Shown: piece by piece, positions 8,449-13,929 of the stretch
Position numbering within the stretch: the first letter of the stretch is position 1
Layout: every line of letters begins with the position of its first letter
Source: a bacterium
GTDB taxonomy: Bacteria; Actinomycetota; Acidimicrobiia; Acidimicrobiales; CATQHL01
Direction of reading: 5' to 3'
NCBI GenBank assembly: GCA_026713745.1
Contig: JAPONU010000507.1
Span: 1 to 13,929, forward strand
DNA: 13,929 nt
Made by a program: the position numbers and the translations under genes
The notes under the pieces: model-generated
Databases searched by the model: none
What the model saw: only the letters and a program-made list of their open reading frames with translations
Told to the model about the DNA's origin: nothing

Positions 8449-9216
8449 TCAGGCTCCGATGGCGTGGTAGCCGCCGTCCACGTGCAGGATCTCACCGGTG
8501 GTGGCGCCCAACCAGTCCGACAGCAGCAGCACGCAGGCCCGGGCAACCGGGTCCGCGTCGTTGACGTCCCAGCCGAGCGGGGCGCGCTGGATCCAGGCCT
8601 CCTCGAACGCGTCGAACCCGGGGATGCTGCGAGCCGCCATCGTGCGCACCGGGCCTGCCGCCACGAGGTTGACCCGGATTCCTCGCGGTCCCAGGTCGCG
8701 GGCCAGGTAGCGGGCGACCGACTCCAGCGCCGCCTTCGACACGCCCATCCAGTCGTAGACGGGCCAGGCCACCGTGGCGTCGAAATCCAGGGCCACCAGT
8801 GATCCACCGGAGTCCATCAGCGGTGTCACCACGTCGGCCAGCGCTTTCAGCGAGTACGCCGACACTTCCAGGGACACCGACACGTCCTCCCAGCCGGCGG
8901 CCATGAAATCGCCGCCCAGGCAGACCTGCGGGGCGAATCCGATGGCGTGCAGGGCGCCGTCCACGCCACCCCAGCGCTCGGCCAGTGCCTCGCGCACGGC
9001 GACCACGTGGTCCGGCTGGGTGACGTCGAGTTCCAGCACCTCAGGGGTGGGATCCAGCTTGCGGGCGGTTCGCTCGGTGAGTCGCAGGCCGCGCCCGGCG
9101 CCGGTCAGGATCAGCTCCGCCCCCTCGGCGGTGGCCAGTTGGGCGACGGAGAAAGCCAGCGAGGCGTCGGTCAGCACGCCGGTGATCAGCAATCGCTTCT
9201 GAGACAAGAGGCCCAT
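8449..9216 (-). CDS. fabI: Enoyl-[acyl-carrier-protein] reductase, FabI/InhA type
   Basis: This 255-residue short-chain dehydrogenase performs the last reduction of each fatty-acid elongation cycle, reducing trans-2-enoyl-ACP with NAD(P)H. It aligns along its length with M. tuberculosis InhA: the GLLxxKRLLITGVLTDASLA start (dinucleotide loop), LDV at 63-65, HAIGF (90-94), LDFDATVAWPVYDWM (143-157), catalytic Tyr154 and Lys161 with the wide Tyr-x6-Lys spacing of enoyl reductases, NLVAAGPVRT (183-192), and an ATTGEILHVDGG end. The residue matching InhA Ser94 is alanine (Ala91). The ATG at 9216 is preferred over an in-frame TTG at 9225, because the TTG would lie inside the -10 hexamer. It leads a probable two-gene unit with the SMP-30-like gene and diverges from npdG across 24 bp. 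Other SDR functions are possible but less likely. Confidence 0.9.
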   Translation of the reverse strand: MGLLSQKRLLITGVLTDASLAFSVAQLATAEGAELILTGAGRGLRLTERTARKLDPTPEVLELDVTQPDHVVAVREALAERWGGVDGALHAIGFAPQVCLGGDFMAAGWEDVSVSLEVSAYSLKALADVVTPLMDSGGSLVALDFDATVAWPVYDWMGVSKAALESVARYLARDLGPRGIRVNLVAAGPVRTMAARSIPGFDAFEEAWIQRAPLGWDVNDADPVARACVLLLSDWLGATTGEILHVDGGYHAIGA

Positions 9217-9223
9217 CGGCGTC

Positions 9224-9229
9224 AAGCTA
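9224..9229 (-). promoter_or_regulatory. -10 box of fabI, leaderless arrangement
   Basis: On the minus strand, TAGCTT ends seven bases before the fabI ATG, which would make transcription begin at or next to the start codon. No Shine-Dalgarno is present in the spacer (GACGCCG). It overlaps the npdG hexamer by two bases (9228-9229). Confidence 0.65.
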
Positions 9230-9233
9230 CCCT
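9228..9233 (+). promoter_or_regulatory. -10 box of npdG, leaderless arrangement
   Basis: TACCCT ends seven bases before the ATG at 9241, with no Shine-Dalgarno in the spacer AGGCCCT. This fits a leaderless mRNA starting at the ATG. Any -35 contact would fall inside the fabI coding sequence. Confidence 0.65.
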
Positions 9234-9237
9234 AGGC

Positions 9238-9251
9238 CCTATGCGCATAGG
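9238..9251. promoter_or_regulatory. 14-bp perfect palindrome across the npdG start codon, possible operator
   Basis: CCTATGCGCATAGG is its own reverse complement and is centred within the first two npdG codons. It lies at the predicted npdG transcription start and near the position of a fabI -35. It is adjacent to a second short palindrome, CCTAGG (9231-9236). A dimeric regulator could act on both promoters from here; no regulator gene is in the window. Confidence 0.35.
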
Positions 9252-9900
9252 TGTTCTGGGCGGTACGGGTCCCGCCGGACGGGGTCTCGCCGTCCGGTTG
9301 GCGAGTGTGGGATTCGAGGTGATCCTCGGATCGCGCTCGAAGTACCGCGCCATGGAGGCGCGCGACAAGCTCGTGGCCGTCTGGCCCGACAGGGAGCTGC
9401 CGATCGACTCGGGCGACAACGAGACGGCCGCCGACTGCGACCTGATCGTGCTGGCCACGCCGTGGGACGCCGCCGCTGCCACCGTGCAGTCCGTCGAGGG
9501 CCACCTCAACGGCAAGGTCGTGGTGTCGATGTGCAACGCCCTGGCCCGCGTGGCCCATGAGTTCCAGCCGCTGGTGCCGCCGCGGGGGTCGGTGGCGGCG
9601 AGCGTCCAGGCGGCGGTGCCCAAGGCCAAGGTTGCGGCCGCGCTGCACCACGTGCCGGCCAAGGAACTCGGCGAGATCGACCACCCCGTGGACTCCGACG
9701 TGCTGATCTGCTCGGACCACCCCGATGCGACCGAGGCCACGGCCGCCATCGTCACCCAGATTCCCGATCTGCGCCCGCTGGATGCGGGCGAGTTGTCCAA
9801 CGCGGCACCGATCGAGGCGTTCGCCGCCGTGCTGCTGCAGCTCAACGGCCGCTACAAGACCCGGGTGGCGCTCCGCTTCACGGGTCTCAACGACGAGTGA
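9241..9900 (+). CDS. npdG: F420H2:NADP+ oxidoreductase (NADPH-dependent F420 reductase)
   Basis: This 219-residue soluble enzyme passes hydride between coenzyme F420 and NADP(H). It matches the archaeal Fno/NpdG pattern: MRIGVLGGTGPAGRGLAVRL (1-20) with a GGTGxxGxGLA nucleotide loop, GSR for the NADP phosphate (31-33), ATPWD (76-80), a middle AALHHVPA stretch (139-146) and the family's LRPLDAGELSNA (178-189) near the F420 site. The length equals the family's usual 210-230. The reading begins at the ATG at 9241 with no leader. It overlaps the next gene by four bases (GTGA), so npdG and mshC are translationally coupled. Its presence implies an F420-producing cell, although no F420 biosynthesis gene is in view. 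Confidence 0.9.
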   Translation: MRIGVLGGTGPAGRGLAVRLASVGFEVILGSRSKYRAMEARDKLVAVWPDRELPIDSGDNETAADCDLIVLATPWDAAAATVQSVEGHLNGKVVVSMCNALARVAHEFQPLVPPRGSVAASVQAAVPKAKVAAALHHVPAKELGEIDHPVDSDVLICSDHPDATEATAAIVTQIPDLRPLDAGELSNAAPIEAFAAVLLQLNGRYKTRVALRFTGLNDE

Positions 9901-11135
9901 CGTCCTCACCGCCGGACCCGGTGGGGTCGGCGGACACGCCGGCGCGGCCCATGCGGATCTACGACACCGTCGCCGGCGAGGTGGTGCCCTTCGAGGTGGG
10001 GCCGGTCGTCACCATGTACACCTGCGGGATCACCCCGTACGACGCCACCCACCTGGGTCACGCCGCCACCTATCTCACCTACGACGTGCTGCAGCGGCGG
10101 TTGCGGGACCGCGGCCACGAGACGCGCTGCGTGCGCAACGTCACCGACGTCGACGACGACATCCTGCGCAAGGCCCGCTCGCTGGGCGTGCACTACCTGG
10201 ATCTGGCGGCGGCGGAGGTTGCCCGATTCGACTCCGACATGGCCGCCCTCGGCATGCTGGCGTGCTGGAGCGAGCCGCGCGCCACCTCGGCCATCGCCGA
10301 CATTCGCGGGTTCATCGGCATGGTGCTGGACCGGGGTCATGCCTACGTCTCCGGCGGCGCCGTCTACTTCGAGGTGGCCACCTACCCGGGCTTCGGTGAG
10401 CTCTCCAAGCTGGACCGCACCGAGATGCTGGTCCTGGCGGCCGAACGGGGCGGCAACCCCGACGATCCGGCCAAGCGGGACCCCCTGGACTTCGTCCTCT
10501 GGCAACCCTCGGCCCCCGACGAGCCGGAGTGGGGGTCGCTTTGGGGGCCCGGCCGGCCGGGCTGGCACATCGAGTGCTCGACGCTGGCGATGCGCGAGCT
10601 TGCCACCACCATCGATCTGCACGGGGGCGGGTCCGACCTCATCTTCCCGCACCACGAGTGCGAGCGGGCGCAGTCCACCGCTGCCACCGGCGAGCCGTTC
10701 GCCCGCCACTGGATGCACCAGGCCATGGTCGGTATGGACGGCGAGAAGATGTCCAAGTCGCTGGGCAATCTCGTCTTCGTGAGTGACCTGTTGAAGGAGT
10801 ACGACCCGCGAGCGGTGCGACTCGCCGTGCTGTCACACCACTACCGGGACTCCTGGGAATGGCGCCCGGCGATGATGGTCGAGGCCGCAGAGCGCTTGGA
10901 GCGCTGGCAGTCGGCCGCCTCCGGGGGCGGTCCCCTGGCGGACGTGCGCGCCGCCCTCGACGACGACCTCGACACGCCCACGGCGCTGGCGCGCATCGAC
11001 GGCGCCGTCGGGCGAGGCCAGGGTGTGGCTGCGGCCGCCATGCTCGTCGGGGTGGACCTGCGCGCCGGCGATGCACCCCGCCCGGAGCGGCGCGACGGCG
11101 GCGCCGTGTGCGAACCGGGCGGAACTCGCCGGTAA
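9897..11135 (+). CDS. mshC: Cysteine:GlcN-inositol ligase of mycothiol synthesis (MshC); CysRS-like
   Basis: MshC attaches cysteine to the glucosaminyl-inositol precursor of mycothiol, the main actinobacterial thiol, using ATP through a cysteinyl-adenylate. The 412-residue length equals that of mycobacterial MshC and is shorter than CysRS (about 460 or more), lacking the tRNA-recognising C-terminal part. Motifs are TMYTCGITPYDATHLGHAAT (39-58), with Cys43 and the HLGH signature (52-55), WHIECS with Cys227, FPHHE with His252 (the likely zinc ligands with Cys43), and KMSKS (284-288). It ends shortly after DDDLDTPTAL (355-364), as MshC does. The GTG at 9897 overlaps the npdG stop by four bases. 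An ATG at 9951 would trim the poorly conserved first 18 residues and is a real alternative. The TAA stop is also the start of the thrS -10 box. A divergent CysRS is the main competing reading. Confidence 0.85.
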   Translation: MTSSPPDPVGSADTPARPMRIYDTVAGEVVPFEVGPVVTMYTCGITPYDATHLGHAATYLTYDVLQRRLRDRGHETRCVRNVTDVDDDILRKARSLGVHYLDLAAAEVARFDSDMAALGMLACWSEPRATSAIADIRGFIGMVLDRGHAYVSGGAVYFEVATYPGFGELSKLDRTEMLVLAAERGGNPDDPAKRDPLDFVLWQPSAPDEPEWGSLWGPGRPGWHIECSTLAMRELATTIDLHGGGSDLIFPHHECERAQSTAATGEPFARHWMHQAMVGMDGEKMSKSLGNLVFVSDLLKEYDPRAVRLAVLSHHYRDSWEWRPAMMVEAAERLERWQSAASGGGPLADVRAALDDDLDTPTALARIDGAVGRGQGVAAAAMLVGVDLRAGDAPRPERRDGGAVCEPGGTRR

Positions 11136-11138
11136 CGT
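11133..11138 (+). promoter_or_regulatory. -10 box of thrS, leaderless, overlapping the mshC stop codon
   Basis: TAACGT ends seven bases before the thrS ATG at 11146. Its first three bases are the TAA stop codon of mshC. With no leader, a T-box riboswitch or other 5' control of thrS would be excluded for transcripts from this promoter. Confidence 0.6.
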
Positions 11139-11145
11139 TCCCTGC

Positions 11146-13182
11146 ATGGTTCGCGTGCTGCTGCCGGACGGCTCGGCGCGCGACCTTCCCGACGGGGCCA
11201 CCGCTGCGGATCTCGCCGCCTCCATCGGCCGGCGCTTGGCCCGTGACGCGCTGATCGCCGCCGCCGACGGCACCGAGGTGGACCTGTCGGCTCCGCTCGG
11301 CGACGGGGTCAGCTACGAGATCGTGACCGCCGGCAGTGAGCGCGGCCTGCACACGCTGCGCCACTCCACGGCGCACGTCCTGGCCCAGGCGGTGCTGGGA
11401 CTCTTCCCGGGTGCCACCTTCGCCATCGGGCCGCCGGTGGCCGACGGCTTCTACTACGACTTCGAACTGCCCGGCGGGGCCACGTTCAGCGACGCCGACC
11501 TGGAGCGGATCGAGGCACGGATGCGGGAGATCATCGGCGCCGATCAGCCGTTCGTGCGCCGGGAGATCGACAGCGCCGAGGCCCTGGAGGTCTTTGCCGA
11601 CCATCCCTACAAGCGCGAGATCATCGAACGCGTCAGCGGTGCCGGCGACGCCGAGGCCGATCCTGGTGCCGACGCCGATCCCGACGCCGATCCTGGTGCC
11701 GACGCCGATCCTGGTGCCGATCCCGGTGCCGACGCCGACCTTGCCGCAGAGGCCGGCAGCGACGGCGTCGTGAGCTGCTACGCCAACGGTGAGGACTTCG
11801 TGGACCTCTGCCTGGGCCCGCACGTGCCCTCCACCGGGCGTCTGGGGCACTTCGCCCTGCAGCGGGTGGCGGGCGCCTACTGGCGCGGCGACAGCGACCG
11901 CCCCATGTTGCAGCGGATCTACGGCACCGCCTGGGCCACCGCGAAGGACCTCAAGGCCCACCTGCACCGCCTCGCCGAGGCGGCCCGGCGCGACCACCGG
12001 CGCCTGGCCCGCGAGCTGGACCTGGTGTCGTGGCCGGAGGAGCTCGGCCCCGGACTGGCGGTGTGGCACCCCAAGGGGGCGCTGGTGCGGCACCTCATGG
12101 AGGACTACAGCCGCGGGCGCCACGCCACCGGCGGCTACGAGTTCGTGTACACCCCGCACCTCGCCAAGTCGAACCTGTGGGAGACCAGCGGCCACCTGGA
12201 CTTCTACGCCGAGAGCATGTACCCCCCGATGGAGCTGGACGGGGCCTCCTACTACCCCAAGCCCATGAACTGCCCGTTCCACGTGATGATCTACCGCTCC
12301 GGGCAGCGTTCCTACCGGGACCTGCCGCTGCGCCTGTTCGAGCTGGGCGCCGTCTACCGCTACGAGTTGTCGGGGGCGGTGCACGGCCTGCTGCGGTCCC
12401 GGGGGTTCACGCAGGACGACAGCCACATCTTCGCCACCGCCGAGCAGGTTCCGTCGGAGTTGGCCTCGCTGCTGGACTTCGTGCTGTCGGTGCTGCGGGC
12501 CTTCGGCTTCGACGACTTCCAGGCCAAGCTCTCCACGAGGCCCCCCCGCAAGGCGGTCGGTCCGCCGGAGATGTGGGACCTGGCCACCGAGGGGCTGCGT
12601 GCCGCCCTGGAATCCGCCGGGCTGGACTACGTCACCGACCCGGGCGGCGGCGCCTTCTACGGCCCGAAGATCGACGTGGACGTGACCGACGCCATCGGCA
12701 GGGCCTGGCAACTCTCCACGCTGCAGGTGGACTTCAACCTGCCGGAGCGGTTCGACCTGCACTACACCGCGCCCGACGGCCGGCGCCGCCGCCCGGTGAT
12801 GATCCACCGTGCGCTGTTCGGCTCGGTGGAGCGGTTCTTCGGGGTCCTGCTGGAGCACTACGCGGGGGCGTTCCCCACGTGGCTGGCCCCGGTGCAGGCG
12901 AGCGTCCTGCCGGTGGCGGCCGATCACGCCGGCTACGCGGCGCAGGTGGCCGACGAGTTGCGCGCCGAGGGCCTGCGCGTCGAGGTGGCGGCCAGCGACG
13001 AGCCGCTGGGGCGGCGGGGGCGTGCCGCCAAGGTGCAGAAGGTTCCCTACGTGCTGGTCGTCGGTGCCAGCGACGTGGCCGCCGGCACCGTCGGTGTGAA
13101 CCCGCGGGCCGCCGAGACCCAGCGGGACGTCCCGCTGGCCGATCTGAAGGCCCGGATGCTGGCCGAAGCGGCGCCGCGCTGA
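11146..13182 (+). CDS. thrS: Threonyl-tRNA synthetase with an expanded editing domain
   Basis: This 678-residue class II synthetase charges tRNA-Thr and clears mischarged Ser-tRNA. Domains in order: TGS (about 1-63), editing domain (about 64-240) with zinc-site-like His73/His77 (HSTAH) and Cys222/His226 (CLGPH), catalytic core (about 285-575) with zinc ligands Cys376 (MNCPFH), His427 (DDSHIF) and His554 (MIHRALFGS), motif 2 VYRYE (Arg405), motif 3 GSVERFFG, and an anticodon-binding C-terminus (about 580-678). In E. coli the four editing residues are at 73, 77, 182 and 186, so about 40 extra residues lie before Cys222. They include the Asp/Ala/Pro/Gly repeat at 171-198. The ATG at 11146 follows a TAACGT box, and the N-terminus aligns with E. 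coli ThrRS from residue 1. The stop overlaps the next start by one base (TGATG). Confidence 0.96.
   Translation: MVRVLLPDGSARDLPDGATAADLAASIGRRLARDALIAAADGTEVDLSAPLGDGVSYEIVTAGSERGLHTLRHSTAHVLAQAVLGLFPGATFAIGPPVADGFYYDFELPGGATFSDADLERIEARMREIIGADQPFVRREIDSAEALEVFADHPYKREIIERVSGAGDAEADPGADADPDADPGADADPGADPGADADLAAEAGSDGVVSCYANGEDFVDLCLGPHVPSTGRLGHFALQRVAGAYWRGDSDRPMLQRIYGTAWATAKDLKAHLHRLAEAARRDHRRLARELDLVSWPEELGPGLAVWHPKGALVRHLMEDYSRGRHATGGYEFVYTPHLAKSNLWETSGHLDFYAESMYPPMELDGASYYPKPMNCPFHVMIYRSGQRSYRDLPLRLFELGAVYRYELSGAVHGLLRSRGFTQDDSHIFATAEQVPSELASLLDFVLSVLRAFGFDDFQAKLSTRPPRKAVGPPEMWDLATEGLRAALESAGLDYVTDPGGGAFYGPKIDVDVTDAIGRAWQLSTLQVDFNLPERFDLHYTAPDGRRRRPVMIHRALFGSVERFFGVLLEHYAGAFPTWLAPVQASVLPVAADHAGYAAQVADELRAEGLRVEVAASDEPLGRRGRAAKVQKVPYVLVVGASDVAAGTVGVNPRAAETQRDVPLADLKARMLAEAAPR
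11656..11733 (+). repeat. In-frame minisatellite in thrS
   Basis: An 18-bp unit GCCGATCCTGGTGCCGAC occurs exactly at 11656-11673 and 11686-11703. A variant with CCC for CCT is at 11716-11733. The 12-bp pieces between them are GCCGATCCCGAC and GCCGATCCTGGT. All units are multiples of three, encoding blocks of Ala-Asp-Pro-Gly-Ala-Asp with eleven aspartates in about 31 residues (168-198). The tract lies in a surface loop of the ThrRS editing domain, so gain or loss of units should not break the frame. Confidence 0.9.
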
Positions 13183-13706
13183 TGAGTGAGCTGGGCCGGC
13201 TCTGGGCCGGGTGGCGAGCCGACTACGTGGCCTCGGTGAGCGCCGGCGAAGACACCGAGGGCACGGGTTTCTCCTCGCCGTTCGAGGCGATCGGCCGGGG
13301 CGACCGCCCCGACACCGAGACCTTCGTGCTGTGGCGCGGCGAGCACACCTACGCCGTGCTGAACGCCTATCCCTACACCACGGGCCACCTGCTGGTGGTG
13401 CCGTACATCCCCGGTGCGGGCCCCGACGACCTCGACGACGCCACCTGGGGCGAGTTGTGGAGCGCGGTGCGCACAGCGGTGCGGGCACTGCAGGCCGCCT
13501 ACAGCCCCGACGGGGTGAACGTGGGGCTCAACCTGGGTCGGGCAGCGGGTGCCGGCGTGCCGGGCCACCTGCACGTCCACTGCCTGCCCCGCTGGGCGGG
13601 TGACACCAACTTCATGACCACAGTGGGCGGGGTGCGGGTGCTGCCCGAGACGCTCGCGGACACCTGGGCGAAGTTGCGGGGCGTCTGGGCCCCCGCCGCC
13701 GGGTAG
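13182..13706 (+). CDS. HIT family protein, probable Ap4A phosphorylase/hydrolase
   Basis: This 174-residue histidine-triad protein has the signature HLHVH at His129, His131 and His133, with His131 or His133 near the phosphate. The pattern NVGLNLGRAAGAG (112-124) and PRWAGDTNF (136-144) closely follows M. tuberculosis Rv2613c, an Ap4A phosphorylase that lies next to thrS there as well. Upstream blocks YPYTTGHLLVVPY (63-75) and the LWAGWRADYV start (8-17) also agree with that protein. It is expected to split diadenosine tetraphosphate, a side product of aminoacyl-tRNA synthetases. The ATG at 13182 overlaps the thrS stop (TGATG), so the two are co-translated. Its TAG stop forms the start of the next gene's -10 box. 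Whether the enzyme uses phosphate (phosphorylase) or water (hydrolase) cannot be seen. Confidence 0.9.
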   Translation: MSELGRLWAGWRADYVASVSAGEDTEGTGFSSPFEAIGRGDRPDTETFVLWRGEHTYAVLNAYPYTTGHLLVVPYIPGAGPDDLDDATWGELWSAVRTAVRALQAAYSPDGVNVGLNLGRAAGAGVPGHLHVHCLPRWAGDTNFMTTVGGVRVLPETLADTWAKLRGVWAPAAG

Positions 13707-13709
13707 CGT
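13704..13709 (+). promoter_or_regulatory. -10 box of the last gene, leaderless, overlapping the HIT stop codon
   Basis: TAGCGT ends six bases before the ATG at 13716. Its first three bases are the TAG stop of the HIT gene. The arrangement repeats that of mshC and thrS. Confidence 0.5.
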
Positions 13710-13715
13710 CGGCGC

Positions 13716-13929
13716 ATGACCCCCGAGACCGAAGCCGAGCGCCCGCCGCCCGCCGCCGACCCCAACGGCGAGCCCGCCGGCGACGAGTTGCCGCCCGAAC
13801 TGGATGTCAGCGGCTACGTCGGGCCCTACGTCTTCCCCAACAACAGCCGGCGCCGCGTGCCCGGCGCCCTGTACGCCTTCTTGGGCGTCGTGTCCATCGC
13901 CACCTGGGCACTGACCCTCCGTAGCGATC
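13716..13929 (+). CDS. N-terminal part of an unknown membrane-anchored protein, cut by the window edge
   Basis: Only the first 71 residues are present. Residues 1-30 are rich in Glu, Asp, Pro and Ala and probably disordered. After VSGYVGPYVFPNNSRRR (32-48) comes a hydrophobic stretch, VPGALYAFLGVVSIATWAL (49-67), that looks like one membrane segment. The three arginines before it suggest the N-terminus stays in the cytoplasm. I do not recognise the family. In M. tuberculosis the gene after the thrS-HIT pair is a phosphatidylinositol-phosphate synthase, but this N-terminus offers no CDP-alcohol phosphotransferase motif in what is visible. The ATG follows the HIT stop by nine bases and the TAGCGT box by six. 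Confidence 0.7.
   Translation, partial: MTPETEAERPPPAADPNGEPAGDELPPELDVSGYVGPYVFPNNSRRRVPGALYAFLGVVSIATWALTLRSD

Noticed and set aside
9217..9225. TTG start of fabI at 9225
   Set aside because: It would lie inside the predicted -10 hexamer; the InhA-like N-terminus begins at the ATG at 9216.
11136..11145. T-box riboswitch in front of thrS
   Set aside because: Only ten bases separate mshC from thrS, and the promoter arrangement leaves no leader to fold.
10639..13488. Open frame of 949 codons on the minus strand opposite thrS
   Set aside because: Its sequence is composition-driven (Arg/Gly/His/Val-rich, with a mirrored repeat opposite the thrS minisatellite), has no domain, and lies opposite four well-supported genes. 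Long antisense frames are usual at this GC content.

Overview
This GC-rich window (my impression; not computed) carries ten complete protein genes and an eleventh cut by the right edge, tightly packed on both strands. Mycothiol-type cysteine ligase, coenzyme F420 oxidoreductase, an InhA-like enoyl reductase, actinobacterial-style MutY, a eukaryote-like glutamine synthetase (GSII) and a thrS-HIT pair as in Mycobacterium all point to Actinomycetota. The class Acidimicrobiia is my best guess, by inference only. There is no phage, transposase, CRISPR array, tRNA or rRNA in the window.

Layout. 31-957 (-) is a D-2-hydroxyacid dehydrogenase, diverging across a 234-bp gap (holding a repeat element and a promoter) from 1192-2730 (+), an acyl-CoA synthetase. 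2996-4009 (+) is glutamine synthetase type II. It converges on a class I fumarase (4073-5704, -) across a perfect 11-bp hairpin. Upstream of fumarase on the same strand lies a small thioredoxin-fold-like protein of unknown function (5776-6264, -), divergent from mutY (6395-7372, +). mutY converges on an SMP-30/gluconolactonase-like protein (7551-8432, -), which is downstream of fabI (8449-9216, -) in one transcription unit. fabI diverges from npdG (9241-9900, +) with only 24 bp between start codons. npdG overlaps mshC (9897-11135, +). Then come thrS (11146-13182, +), a HIT hydrolase/phosphorylase (13182-13706, +) and the start of an acidic, membrane-anchored protein (13716 to the edge).

The window is mostly housekeeping: fatty-acid activation and elongation, nitrogen assimilation, TCA cycle, DNA repair, F420 and mycothiol redox chemistry, and threonyl-tRNA synthesis with probable Ap4A clean-up. 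I see no clear new multi-gene system. The unusual parts are regulatory and structural. At least four genes (fabI, npdG, thrS and the last gene) have a TANNNT -10 hexamer 6-7 nt before the start codon, the arrangement of leaderless actinobacterial transcripts. In two of them the stop codon of the preceding gene forms the first three bases of the hexamer. The fabI and npdG hexamers overlap by two bases. ThrRS has an insertion of about 40 residues in its editing domain, largely encoded by an in-frame minisatellite. A small dispersed inverted-repeat family appears near gene ends.
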